This document shows positions 43,306 through 61,680 of a stretch of 64,000 bases of DNA, piece after piece. The stretch covers positions 3,011,501-3,075,500 of the forward strand of contig NZ_JARUBJ010000002.1 in NCBI RefSeq assembly GCF_029626145.1. The letters run 5' to 3'. The translations under genes were made by a program, and so were the position numbers. Position 1 is the first letter of the stretch, and every line of letters starts with the position of its first letter. This DNA comes from Micromonospora sp. WMMD961. Lineage in GTDB: Bacteria > Actinomycetota > Actinomycetes > Mycobacteriales > Micromonosporaceae. Below the pieces are notes generated by a model. The model made no database searches. It was given only the letters and a program-made list of their open reading frames with translations, and had not been told where the DNA came from.

Positions 43306-45081
43306 GTGAACCCGAGTCGACGATCCGCCGGCCGCTACCTGCCCACCGCCTCGGTGAGCCTGCCGGACCGGACATGGCCGAGCCGTACGGTCACCACCGC
43401 GCCCCGGTGGCTCTCGACCGACCTGCGCGACGGCAACCAGTCGTTGGCCAACCCCATGAGCCCGGCCCGGAAGCTGGCCATGTTCCGGTTGCTCGTGGAG
43501 ATGGGCTACCAGGAGATCGAGGTCGGTTTCCCGGTCGCGAGCCAGGACGACCACGACTTCGTCCGGCTGCTGATCGAGGACGACCTGATTCCGGACGACG
43601 TCTGCATCACGGTGCTGACCCAGGCTCGCGACGAGCTGATCCGGCGCACCGTGGAGAGCCTGGCCGGCGCGCCGCGGGCGCGCGTCCACATCTACAACGC
43701 CACCTCACCGCTGTTCCGCCGGGTCGTCTTCGGCATGACCCGGGCGGAGTGCCTGGACCTCGCGGTGCAGGGGACGCGCCTGATGATGAAGTACGCGGAC
43801 CGCACCCTGGCCGGCACCGACCTGCGCTACCAGTACTCGCCGGAGCTGTTCAACGACACCGAGCTGGAGTTCTCCCTGGAGGTCTGCGAGGCGGTGATGG
43901 ACGTGTGGCAGCCGGAGACGGACCGCCCGATCATCCTGAACTTCCCGACCACCGTCGAGCGCACCATGCCGAACGTGTTCGCCGACCAGATCGAGTGGCT
44001 GGACCGCAACCTGTCCCGCCGCGAGCACGTGTGCCTCTCGGTGCACCCGCACAACGACCGCGGCACCGGCGTCGCCTCCGCGGAGATGGCCACCCTGGCC
44101 GGCGCGCAACGGGTCGAGGGCTGCCTGTTCGGCAACGGCGAACGGGCCGGCAACGTCTGCCTGGTCACCCTCGGACTGAACCTCTACACCCAGGGCGTCG
44201 ACCCGGGCATCGACTTCTCCGACATCAACCGGATCCGGCGGACTGTCGAGTACTGCAACGAACTGCCGGTGCACCCGCGCCACCCGTACGGCGGGGATCT
44301 GGCGTACACCGCGTTCTCCGGCTCGCACCAGGACGCCATCAAGAAGGGTTTCGACGAGCGCGCCCGGGCCGCGATGGCGATCGGCGCGTCGGTGGACGAC
44401 CTGCCCTGGGAGGTGCCGTACCTGCCGCTGGACCCGGAGGACGTCGGCCGCACCTACGAGACGGTGGTCCGGATCAACAGCCAGTCCGGTAAGGGCGGCG
44501 TCGCGTACGTGCTGGCCAGCCGGCACGGCCTGCTCCTGCCGCGCGACCTGCAACTGGAGTTCGCCGCCGTGGTGCAGGCGCAGGCCGACGCCGCCGGGGC
44601 GGAGATCTCACCGACGCGCATCGGGGAGCTGTTCCTCCAGGAGTACGTCGTGCGGCGCCCCCTGTCGGTGCCGCTGCGCTTCCGCGACACGGTCGCCACC
44701 GAACTGCACGTCGGGGGCGGCGGCTTCACCGTCGGCGCGGCCCGGGCCGACGCCGTCGAGCAGATCCGCACCACGATGCTGTCCTGGGGGATCGACGTGC
44801 GCGCCGTGCACCGCACCGGGGTCGGCGCGGTCAGCGAGCGCGACGACGTGGTCGTGTACGCCGAGTGTCGACTCGGCACCCGTACCGTCTGGGGCGTCGG
44901 CATCGACGCTGAGCCGGACACCGCTGCCTTCGCCGCCGTCCGCGCGGCGCTCAGCCGCGCGTTGCGCTCCGGCAACGCCCTGGAAACCGTCGGGGACCTC
45001 GACGCCCCCGTGATGCACCCCGCGCCACCCCGGCTGCGCCCGGTCCTGGCCGGCGCCGTCGGTCTCGACCGGGCCGGCTGA
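43306..45081 (+). CDS. leuA: 2-isopropylmalate synthase paralogue
   Basis: The 591-aa protein is complete for the long actinobacterial LeuA type. The HMGL-like barrel has STDLRDGNQSL, LVEMGYQEIEVGFP and CLSVHPHNDRGTG (metal His residues), and a C-terminal LeuA regulatory domain runs about 450-575 (GGGGFTVGAARADAVEQIRT). It condenses acetyl-CoA with a 2-oxo acid. Next to PKS genes it may make leucine-pathway precursors or a homologated acid for a branched starter, but the role is inferred. GTG start with GGAAAGGAA upstream; 58 bp after the HIU-hydrolase-like gene. Confidence 0.85.
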   Translation: MNPSRRSAGRYLPTASVSLPDRTWPSRTVTTAPRWLSTDLRDGNQSLANPMSPARKLAMFRLLVEMGYQEIEVGFPVASQDDHDFVRLLIEDDLIPDDVCITVLTQARDELIRRTVESLAGAPRARVHIYNATSPLFRRVVFGMTRAECLDLAVQGTRLMMKYADRTLAGTDLRYQYSPELFNDTELEFSLEVCEAVMDVWQPETDRPIILNFPTTVERTMPNVFADQIEWLDRNLSRREHVCLSVHPHNDRGTGVASAEMATLAGAQRVEGCLFGNGERAGNVCLVTLGLNLYTQGVDPGIDFSDINRIRRTVEYCNELPVHPRHPYGGDLAYTAFSGSHQDAIKKGFDERARAAMAIGASVDDLPWEVPYLPLDPEDVGRTYETVVRINSQSGKGGVAYVLASRHGLLLPRDLQLEFAAVVQAQADAAGAEISPTRIGELFLQEYVVRRPLSVPLRFRDTVATELHVGGGGFTVGAARADAVEQIRTTMLSWGIDVRAVHRTGVGAVSERDDVVVYAECRLGTRTVWGVGIDAEPDTAAFAAVRAALSRALRSGNALETVGDLDAPVMHPAPPRLRPVLAGAVGLDRAG

Positions 45082-45128
45082 ACACCATTCGAGGCCGTTC
45101 ACCATTATCAGACCTGGGGGAAATCCAC

Positions 45129-47903
45129 ATGGGACTCGTTGAGAGAGACAAGGCGGTGACAGGGCTCGAGGGCCTGCTCACCGAGGCGGTCGCGGGTCGC
45201 GGCCGGGTGGCGATGATCACCGGTACCGTCGGCACCGGCAAGAGCGAACTTCTGCACACCCTGGCCGACCGGGCGGTCGACTTCGGTGCCCTGGCGGTCA
45301 CCGCGAGCGGCGCCCACGCCGAGCGCAACCTGCCCCTGGCGCTGCTCAGCCAGCTCTTTCACGACGCGCCCCTGCAGGACCGCGAGCGTGAGCGGGCGAT
45401 GAGCCTGCTGCACGAGGGCACTGTCGCGGCCCTGGCCGCCGACAACCGGGACGACAACGAGCACATCGACGTGCAGATCGTGCACGGGCTCTGCACCATC
45501 CTGCTGGAACTGGCCGAACGCTATCCGCTGGCGTTGCTCGTCGACGACGTGCACCACGCCGACCGCGCCTCGGTGGTCTGCCTGGCGTACCTGGCCCGGC
45601 GCGCCCGGTTCGCGCCGGTCCTGGTCGCCTTCACACAGACCGAGTTCGGGCGCAGCGCCGATCCGTCCTGGCAGGCGGAACTGCTGCGCCCCGGGCACGG
45701 CAGCCGGCTCAAGTTGGCTCCGCTCACCGGCCTCGGCGTCCAGCAGTTCGCCGCCGAGACGGTCGGCACCGAGGTCGCCGAGCGGCTGGCCGGCCAGTGG
45801 TACCAGCTCACCGGCGGCAACCCGCTGCTGGTCGGCGGCCTGCTGGAGGACTACCAGGCGGCCACCGAGGAGACCGGCGCCGCACCGGACGAGGTGGTGG
45901 TGGGGGAGCGGTACGCCCAGGCCGTGGTGTCCTGCCTGCGTCGCGGTGAAGCGCAGCTGCTGGAGGTCGCCCGGGGCGTCGCCGTGCTCGCCGACACCGA
46001 GGCACTCGACCGGCTCCTGCGGACCGACGCGGGGGTGGTCGCGCAGGCCATGCGGGCGCTGACCACCGCCGGCATCTTCACCCTCGGTGGGTTCCGGCAC
46101 CCGGTGGCCGCGGCCGCCGTGCTCGCCGGGTTCGACCAGGACGAGCGGGCGGAGCTGCACCGGCGCGCGGCGGTGCTCGCCTACGACGGCGGCGCGTCGG
46201 CGCGGGTGGTGGCCGAGCACCTGCTGGGCGCCAAGGAGGCCAGCGAGGCGTGGGGAGTGGCGGCGCTGGAGGACGCCGCCCGGCAGGCCCTGCGTGAGGG
46301 CCAGGTGGAGTCGGCCGTCAGCTACCTCAAGCTGGCCTGGCGGGCCTGCACCGACGAACGGCAGAAAATCAAGATCATGACCACTCTGGTACGCGCCGAG
46401 TGGCGGGTCAACCCCAGTACCTCCAGCAGCTACCTGCCCGAACTCGCCGGCGCCCTGGACAAGGGCTTCCTGCAGGGCAGCGACGCGGTGATCCTGGCCA
46501 AGGCGCTGCTGTGGCACGGGCAGCTCGCCGAGGCGGAGGTGATCCTGGCGCACCTCGCCGCCACCGGGGTGGACCTCGACCCGGCCGCCGCCGGCGAACT
46601 GGCGATGACCCGGCCCTGGCTGCGCTGCTCGTACACGCCGCTGGCCCAGCACTTCCGGCCGGCGCCGGTGACCGTCTCCACGGTCTCGGCGAGTCGCCGC
46701 CTGGAAGCGGCCAACGCGCTGTCCACGGTGCTCAGCGACACCCCGTCGGAGAGTGTGGCCGGCGTCGTCGAGCGCATCCTGCGCAGCTCCCGGCTCGACG
46801 AGATGAGCCTGGACACGGTGGAGAGCGCCCTGCTCACCCTCACCTACGGCGGGCACGCCGAACAGGCGGCGCCCTGGTGCGACCTGTTCATCGAGGAGGC
46901 GCACACCCGGCGCGCCCCCAGCCGGCAGGCCCGTCTCGCCGCGATCCGGGCCGAGGTCGCCCTGCGCCTCGGTGACCTGCCCGGCGCGGCCCGACACGCC
47001 CGCCTGGCCCTGGAGATCATGCCGCCGAGCAGTTGGGGGGTGGGCGTCGGCGTGCCGCTGGCCAGCCTCGTCACGGCCTGCACCGCGATGGGTCGCTTCG
47101 ACGAGGTGTCCGAGTGGCTGGACCAGCCGGTTCCGGAGACCATGTTCCAGACCCGGTACGGGCTGCACTACCTGCACGCCCGTGGTCGCTACAGCATGGC
47201 GACCGGCCACCTGCCGCTCGCGCTCCGGGACTTCCAGAAGTGCGGTGAGCTGATGACCACCTGGGAGCTGGACGCGCCGGGCCTGGTCGCCTGGCGCACC
47301 GACGCCGCCGAGACCCTGCTGCGGATGGGACGCCCCGACCAGGCCCGTCGGCTCATCGAGGACCAGCTGGGCCGCTGCGGCAAGGACATGCCGCGCGTAC
47401 ACGGCTCCGCGCTGCGCCTGCTCGCCGCGACCAGCCAGCTGCGGCACCGGCCGATGCTGCTGCGGCAGGCGGCCGACCTGTTGCAGTCCGGCGCCGACCG
47501 GTACGAGCACTCCCGGGTGCTCGTCGACCTGACCGAGGCGTACCACGCGCTCGGTGAGTCGCGGCGGGCGGGAATGATCGGCCGGCGGGCCCGGGCACTG
47601 GCGGAGGAGTGCGACGCGCAGCCTCTGCTCCGCCGGCTCTCGCGGGACATCGGCTGGGACGACAAGGAGACCGCCGCGGCGCAGCCCAGCGTCACCGGCA
47701 GTGCCGCGATGCTCAGCGACGCCGAACGCCGGGTGGCCGCCCTGGCCGCGATCGGCTACACCAACCGGGAGATCTCCGACAAGCTCTACATCACGGTGAG
47801 CACTGTGGAGCAGCACCTGACACGCATCTACCGCAAGCTCGGCGTGGTGGGGCGTACCGACCTGCCGGCGCACCTCGAACTCGACCTGTCCGCGACCGTC
47901 TGA
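45129..47903 (+). CDS. LAL-type LuxR-family regulator
   Basis: The 924-aa regulator of the large ATP-binding LuxR family has N-terminal AAA ATPase motifs (Walker A TGTVGTGKSELLHTL; Walker B LALLVDDVHHADR), a long TPR-like middle, and the C-terminal LuxR helix-turn-helix LSDAERRVAALAAIGYTNRE, ISDKLYITVSTVEQHLTRIY. LAL regulators commonly activate macrolide/polyene PKS genes. GGGGGA lies 8 bp before the ATG. A hairpin terminator follows. Confidence 0.9.
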   Translation: MGLVERDKAVTGLEGLLTEAVAGRGRVAMITGTVGTGKSELLHTLADRAVDFGALAVTASGAHAERNLPLALLSQLFHDAPLQDRERERAMSLLHEGTVAALAADNRDDNEHIDVQIVHGLCTILLELAERYPLALLVDDVHHADRASVVCLAYLARRARFAPVLVAFTQTEFGRSADPSWQAELLRPGHGSRLKLAPLTGLGVQQFAAETVGTEVAERLAGQWYQLTGGNPLLVGGLLEDYQAATEETGAAPDEVVVGERYAQAVVSCLRRGEAQLLEVARGVAVLADTEALDRLLRTDAGVVAQAMRALTTAGIFTLGGFRHPVAAAAVLAGFDQDERAELHRRAAVLAYDGGASARVVAEHLLGAKEASEAWGVAALEDAARQALREGQVESAVSYLKLAWRACTDERQKIKIMTTLVRAEWRVNPSTSSSYLPELAGALDKGFLQGSDAVILAKALLWHGQLAEAEVILAHLAATGVDLDPAAAGELAMTRPWLRCSYTPLAQHFRPAPVTVSTVSASRRLEAANALSTVLSDTPSESVAGVVERILRSSRLDEMSLDTVESALLTLTYGGHAEQAAPWCDLFIEEAHTRRAPSRQARLAAIRAEVALRLGDLPGAARHARLALEIMPPSSWGVGVGVPLASLVTACTAMGRFDEVSEWLDQPVPETMFQTRYGLHYLHARGRYSMATGHLPLALRDFQKCGELMTTWELDAPGLVAWRTDAAETLLRMGRPDQARRLIEDQLGRCGKDMPRVHGSALRLLAATSQLRHRPMLLRQAADLLQSGADRYEHSRVLVDLTEAYHALGESRRAGMIGRRARALAEECDAQPLLRRLSRDIGWDDKETAAAQPSVTGSAAMLSDAERRVAALAAIGYTNREISDKLYITVSTVEQHLTRIYRKLGVVGRTDLPAHLELDLSATV

Positions 47904-47906
47904 CCC

Positions 47907-47958
47907 CACACACCAGGGCCCCGCACCGCGTCACGCGCGGGCGGGGCCCCAGTGTGTG
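47907..47958. terminator. Bidirectional terminator hairpin
   Basis: 47907-47924 pairs with 47941-47958 over 18 positions with two mismatches; the core is GGGCCCCGC/GCGGGGCCC. It separates the LAL gene from the convergent metallophosphoesterase. Confidence 0.6.
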
Positions 47959-47990
47959 TGCTGTGCGGGAGTGATCGTCGGGCCGCGAGG

Positions 47991-48848
47991 TCAGGACGGA
48001 TCGGGCGCGGGAAGGATGACCCGCAGTGGGTCACCGTGCCGGCCGTACAGGTCCTGTTCGCGGGGGTAGCCGAGAGAGACCTCCTCGAACCGGACGCCGT
48101 CCTCCACTGTCGTCCGTGGGATGTGCAGATGGCCGTAGACCACCACTGCCGCCCGGTGGTCCAGGTGCCACGTCGCGGTGCCGGTGGTGCCGCACCACTG
48201 GGCGAACTGCGGATAGCGCAGCACCCACGTCGGCTCCCGGGTCAGCGGGAAGTGGTTGACCAGCACCGTCGGCAGCGCCGGGTCGCACTGGGCGAGACGC
48301 CGCTCGGTCTCCCGCAGCCGGGCCCGGCACCAGTCGTCCGCTCCCGGGTAGGGGTCCGTGTGCAGCAGGAACTCGTCGGTGCAGACGATCCCGGCCGACT
48401 CGGCCCAGTGCCGCGCCTGCTCCTTCGTGGTCCCCGGCGGGCGGAACGTGTAGTCGTAGAGCACGAACAGCGGCACCACGACCACCGGGCCGCCGGCCCC
48501 GCGCCACACCGGGAAGTCGTCCTCGGGCGTGACGACGCCGAGGTCCCGGCACATCCGTACGAGATCGCGGTAGCGCTGCTCGCCGCGCAGCTGCACCGGG
48601 TCGTCGGCGGGCGTCCACAGCTCGTGGTTGCCCGGCACCCAGACGACCTTCGCGAAGCGCTCGGCGAGCAGTGTCAACGCCCACTCGACGTCGGCCATCT
48701 TCTCGCCCACGTCGCCGGCGACGATCAGCCAGTCGTCGGTGTGCCCGGGGCGCAGCCCGAGCACCGTCTCCCGGTTGCGGGCATAGCCGACGTGCAGATC
48801 ACTGATCGCCAACAACCTGCCGTGCGGGACCGTACCGGGAACACTCAC
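47991..48848 (-). CDS. Metallophosphoesterase
   Basis: The 285-aa calcineurin-like phosphoesterase has the five metal motifs: ISDLHVG, VAGDVGEK, PGNHELW, VNHFPL and VVYGHLHIP. It could be a phosphatase/nuclease or a cluster-linked tailoring enzyme; such genes occur next to actinobacterial PKS genes, with no agreed role. GTG start at 48848 (VSVPGTV); it is divergent from the exporter ATPase, sharing a 214-bp promoter. Confidence 0.85.
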   Translation of the reverse strand: MSVPGTVPHGRLLAISDLHVGYARNRETVLGLRPGHTDDWLIVAGDVGEKMADVEWALTLLAERFAKVVWVPGNHELWTPADDPVQLRGEQRYRDLVRMCRDLGVVTPEDDFPVWRGAGGPVVVVPLFVLYDYTFRPPGTTKEQARHWAESAGIVCTDEFLLHTDPYPGADDWCRARLRETERRLAQCDPALPTVLVNHFPLTREPTWVLRYPQFAQWCGTTGTATWHLDHRAAVVVYGHLHIPRTTVEDGVRFEEVSLGYPREQDLYGRHGDPLRVILPAPDPS

Positions 48849-48920
48849 GACGCCGATCGTAGGCGCGCGGCGGTACCGGCCGGAACGCCCGCCGACCGGT
48901 TCTCGGGCCGTCTGAGCTGC

Positions 48921-48950
48921 GCTACGGGGCGCTAGGGGGCCGGCTAAGGG
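48921..48950. promoter_or_regulatory. Tandem GCTA-GGG direct repeats in divergent promoter
   Basis: GCTACGGGGC, GCTAGGGGGC and GGCTAAGGG stand in line (GCTA at 48921, 48931, 48943), 10 and 12 bp apart, between the metallophosphoesterase and exporter genes. Helical-turn spacing and similarity to the CCCCTA pair before the PKS suggest a cluster regulator site. Confidence 0.45.
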
Positions 48951-49062
48951 TTGTCCGGGCACTGGCCGCTCTCGATGCTGGTTGCGATAGGCGAATGCCG
49001 GTACCAGCGCCGTTTCGAGGATTTCCGCCGACGGTGGGATCCCTGTCGAGAGGAGACCACCG

Positions 49063-50031
49063 ATGATCAAGGCGCGGGGTCTGACCAAGACGTTCCAGAT
49101 CAACAAGTTCACCGTCGAGGCCGTCCGCGGCATCGACCTCGACGTCTCGTCCGGCGAAATGGTCGGCTTCCTCGGCCCCAACGGGGCGGGCAAGTCCACC
49201 ACCCTGCGGATGCTGACCACGTTGCTGCGACCCACCTCCGGCGAGGCCAACATCGGCGGCTGCGACCTGCTCAGCGACCCCGCCGGAGTGCGCAGGTTGA
49301 TCGGCTACGTCGGCCAGAACTCCTCGGCCGGCGTCGAGTACAAGGTCCGCGAGGAGCTGATCACTCACGCCCGCCTGCAGGGCCTGTCCGCGTCGGCCGC
49401 CCGTACCCGGGTGGGCGAGATGCTGGAGCAGTACGACCTGGCCGGGCTGGAGGATCGCATGATCGGTGCCCTCTCCGGCGGTCAGAAGCGGCGCATCGAC
49501 ATCGTGATGGGCGTGCTGCACCGGCCGCCGGTGGTCTTCTTCGACGAGCCGTCCACCGGGCTGGACCCGCAGAGCCGTAGCAACCTGTGGGACCACATCC
49601 GCAACCTGCGCCGCGAGCACGAGACGACGGTCTTCCTCACCACCCACTACCTGGACGAGGCCGACAGCCTGTGCGACCGGATCCTCGTCATCGACGGCGG
49701 CCGGATCGTCGCCGAGGGCACCGCCGACGAGCTCAAGGCACAGGTCAACGGCGACCTGGTGACCCTGGAGACCTCCGCACCCGGGCAGACCGCCACCGCC
49801 GCCGAACGACTCGACGGCGCGAAGGAGGTCACCGTGGACGGCACGACGGTGCGGTTCCGCATCCCCCGCGGCGACAGTGTCCTACCCGGCCTGCTGCGCG
49901 AACTCGACCGCAACGACGTCGACGTGTTCTCGGTGCGAACCAGCCGACCGACACTCGACGACGTGTTCCTGACCGTCACCGGGCGCAGCCTGCGCGACAG
50001 CGAGACCGCCCCGGCGTTCCCGGGCCTGTGA
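49063..50031 (+). CDS. DrrA-type ABC exporter ATPase
   Basis: The 322-aa ATPase has Walker A GPNGAGKSTTLRML, signature LSGGQKRRIDIVMGVL, Walker B VVFFDEPSTGLDP, and the C-terminal domain typical of DrrA (daunorubicin-resistance) proteins. It should power export of the polyketide or self-resistance. GAGAGGAGACC ribosome site. Partner permease starts 13 bp after its stop. Confidence 0.92.
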   Translation: MIKARGLTKTFQINKFTVEAVRGIDLDVSSGEMVGFLGPNGAGKSTTLRMLTTLLRPTSGEANIGGCDLLSDPAGVRRLIGYVGQNSSAGVEYKVREELITHARLQGLSASAARTRVGEMLEQYDLAGLEDRMIGALSGGQKRRIDIVMGVLHRPPVVFFDEPSTGLDPQSRSNLWDHIRNLRREHETTVFLTTHYLDEADSLCDRILVIDGGRIVAEGTADELKAQVNGDLVTLETSAPGQTATAAERLDGAKEVTVDGTTVRFRIPRGDSVLPGLLRELDRNDVDVFSVRTSRPTLDDVFLTVTGRSLRDSETAPAFPGL

Positions 50032-50044
50032 AGTGAGGATCCCC

Positions 50045-50797
50045 ATGTCGTTCCTGCGAGACACCTGGTTGACGTTCGACCGGGCGGTCCGTCCCGCCCT
50101 GCGCAGCCCCGGCACGCTGATCGTCGGTGTCGCCGTGCCCCTGGTCTACCTGGTCCTGTTCGGGCCGCTGCTGAGCGACACCACCGACGAGAGCGGACTC
50201 AGCTCCTGGCAGTGGTTCGTCCCCGGCATGCTCATCCAGCTCGCCCTGTTCATCACCGCCAACGCCGGCTTCTCCCTCATCCCGGACACCCGCTCCGGCG
50301 TGCTGGAGCGGATGCAGGTCACCCCGCTCAGCCGGGTCGCCCTGCTCACCGGCCGGGTCCTCAAGGACGTGGTGCTGCTGCTCGTCCAGGCCATCCTGAT
50401 GATCGGGCTGGCGTTCATCCTCGGCTTCCGGGCCGGCGTCCTGCCGATCCTGGCCGGGCTGGTCCTGCTCGCCATCACCGCGGTCGCGGTCGGCTTCACC
50501 TCCTACGGCCTGGCGCTCAAACTCAAGCACGAGTTCGCGCTGGCCCCGGTGGTCAGCGGCATCGTCGTGCCGCTGATGCTGCTGTCCGGGGTGCTGCTGC
50601 CGATGGACCGTGCCCCGGACTGGCTGTACTACCTGTCGCGGGCCAACCCGCTCAGCTACGTCGTCGAGGCCGAGCGTGAGCTGATCAGCGGCAACTACGA
50701 CCAGCAGATCGTGTTGATCGGCGCGCTGGTCGCGGTCGGCCTGCTGGTGCTCAGCACCACCTGGTCCCTGCGGCTGCTGCGCCGCCAGCTCGCCTGA
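50045..50797 (+). CDS. DrrB-type ABC exporter permease
   Basis: The 250-aa ABC-2 type permease has six predicted helices: VAVPLVYLVLFGPLL, then FVPGMLIQLALFITANAGF, and the conserved PLMLLSGVLLPMDRAPDWLYY loop. ATG at 50045 with GTGAGGA ahead; a GTG at 50033 is less likely. With the ATPase it forms a complete exporter. A strong terminator hairpin follows. Confidence 0.9.
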   Translation: MSFLRDTWLTFDRAVRPALRSPGTLIVGVAVPLVYLVLFGPLLSDTTDESGLSSWQWFVPGMLIQLALFITANAGFSLIPDTRSGVLERMQVTPLSRVALLTGRVLKDVVLLLVQAILMIGLAFILGFRAGVLPILAGLVLLAITAVAVGFTSYGLALKLKHEFALAPVVSGIVVPLMLLSGVLLPMDRAPDWLYYLSRANPLSYVVEAERELISGNYDQQIVLIGALVAVGLLVLSTTWSLRLLRRQLA

Positions 50798-50812
50798 CCC
50801 GCGTACGCCCGG

Positions 50813-50872
50813 ACGCCGCCGGCCTCGGTGCCATGACCCCCGCGGGGGCCGTGGCACCGAGGCCGGCGGCGT
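50813..50872. terminator. Very strong bidirectional terminator
   Basis: 50813-50833 and 50852-50872 form a perfect 21-bp stem; the 18-nt loop itself contains a CCCCCGCGGGGG palindrome. It lies between the exporter permease (plus) and the orphan protein gene (minus), ending both. Confidence 0.85.
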
Positions 50873-50875
50873 GTC

Positions 50876-51250
50876 TCAGAAGGCCATCGAGGTACGCATC
50901 GACCAGACGAACACGTCGCCCAGCTCCGCGTCGCGCTCGAAGTGCTCGTACCCGTCCAGGTAGCAGATCTTCAGCTTCTCGTTCGCCGCCAGCGTCTTGC
51001 TGACGACGAGGCTGCGCGGGATGGCGCTGGGGCCACCGACGAGCATCACCTGCACCACGGAGGTGAGCTGTTCGGCGGTCACCACCGTCCGGGACTGGAA
51101 GGCCGCCTTCTCGAAGTCCAGCGGCGGGTTCGTCGCCGGGTTCGCGGCGTCGTGGCTGAAGTAGTGCTGACCCAGGAACCTGCTCAGATCGGCCGGCGGG
51201 CTGAACGTGTCGGTAGGAGCATCGATCGGCGTCAACAGTGTCGTGGTCAT
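50876..51250 (-). CDS. Orphan 124-aa protein divergent from the PKS
   Basis: The 124-aa product is cytoplasmic in appearance and has no known family. It has an unstructured N-terminus (TPIDAPTDTFSPPADLSRF), then a compact region with FEKAAFQSRTVVTAEQLTSV, LKICYLDGYEHFERD and a closing AELGDVFVWSMRTSMAF. GGGAAGG precedes the ATG by about 9 bp. It shares the 307-bp divergent promoter with the PKS genes, so it is likely a pathway gene. Confidence 0.6.
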   Translation of the reverse strand: MTTTLLTPIDAPTDTFSPPADLSRFLGQHYFSHDAANPATNPPLDFEKAAFQSRTVVTAEQLTSVVQVMLVGGPSAIPRSLVVSKTLAANEKLKICYLDGYEHFERDAELGDVFVWSMRTSMAF

Positions 51251-51557
51251 TGTGTTCTGCCTTCCCGAAGAGTCACCCGGTCCTTCCGGTGGAGCCCGGG
51301 TCGGCGCTTCCTCGCTGCCATCCCGCTCTGCTCCGTGCTTTGTGTATTGAGAATGACCGGGGCGGCACCCCCGTAGACATCCCCTACCTACCCCTATCGG
51401 TTGGCCGGTATCGGGGTGCCGTCGGGGCGCGCGAGGGTCCGCCGCGAGTCCGCAGGGGTTGTTGGCCCACCAGGGCGACCATAGCGTCCTGATTGCGGAT
51501 CGTCGTATTCCGGCCCAGCTCATTCCGGGTCGCTCTGCCTTGAAGAGGTGGCATCGT
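51251..51557. other. Divergent promoter region of the PKS genes
   Basis: This 307-bp gap holds the motif cluster at 51381-51416. No gene is seen. A GAAGAGGTGG ribosome site precedes the PKS start at 51558. Confidence 0.6.
51381..51416. promoter_or_regulatory. CCCCTA tandem and CTATCGG motif before the PKS
   Basis: CCCCTA is repeated at 51381 and 51391 (10 bp apart); CTATCGG (51394-51400) is followed by GGTATCGGGG at 51407-51416. The CTATCGG core also occurs in the 42.75-kb divergent promoter. Confidence 0.5.
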
Positions 51558-61646
<10,089 letters not shown>

Positions 61647-61650
61647 CCGC

Positions 61651-61680
61651 ATGGAACACCGACGGGGAGTGACGTTCTGA
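61651..61680 (+). CDS. Possible nine-codon leader peptide coupled to the next PKS
   Basis: ATG at 61651 opens MEHRRGVTF, whose TGA (61678-61680) overlaps the ATG of the second PKS (61680). GGGGAG at 61664-61669 serves the latter. The overlap could couple translation; it may also be chance. Confidence 0.2.
   Translation: MEHRRGVTF

Noticed and set aside
42913..45081. Open frame joining HIU-like region and LeuA as one protein
   Set aside because: The part before the GTG at 43306 is out of phase with the HIU-like protein and is Arg/Ser-rich; the GTG has a good ribosome site.
45111..45124. GGGGGAAATCC-like match to a LAL (PimM-type) operator before the LAL gene
   Set aside because: It is the ribosome-binding site of the gene and has an extra base relative to the operator consensus.
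45108..47909. 933-aa antisense frame to the LAL gene
   Set aside because: No recognisable motifs; the plus frame has Walker and LuxR signatures.
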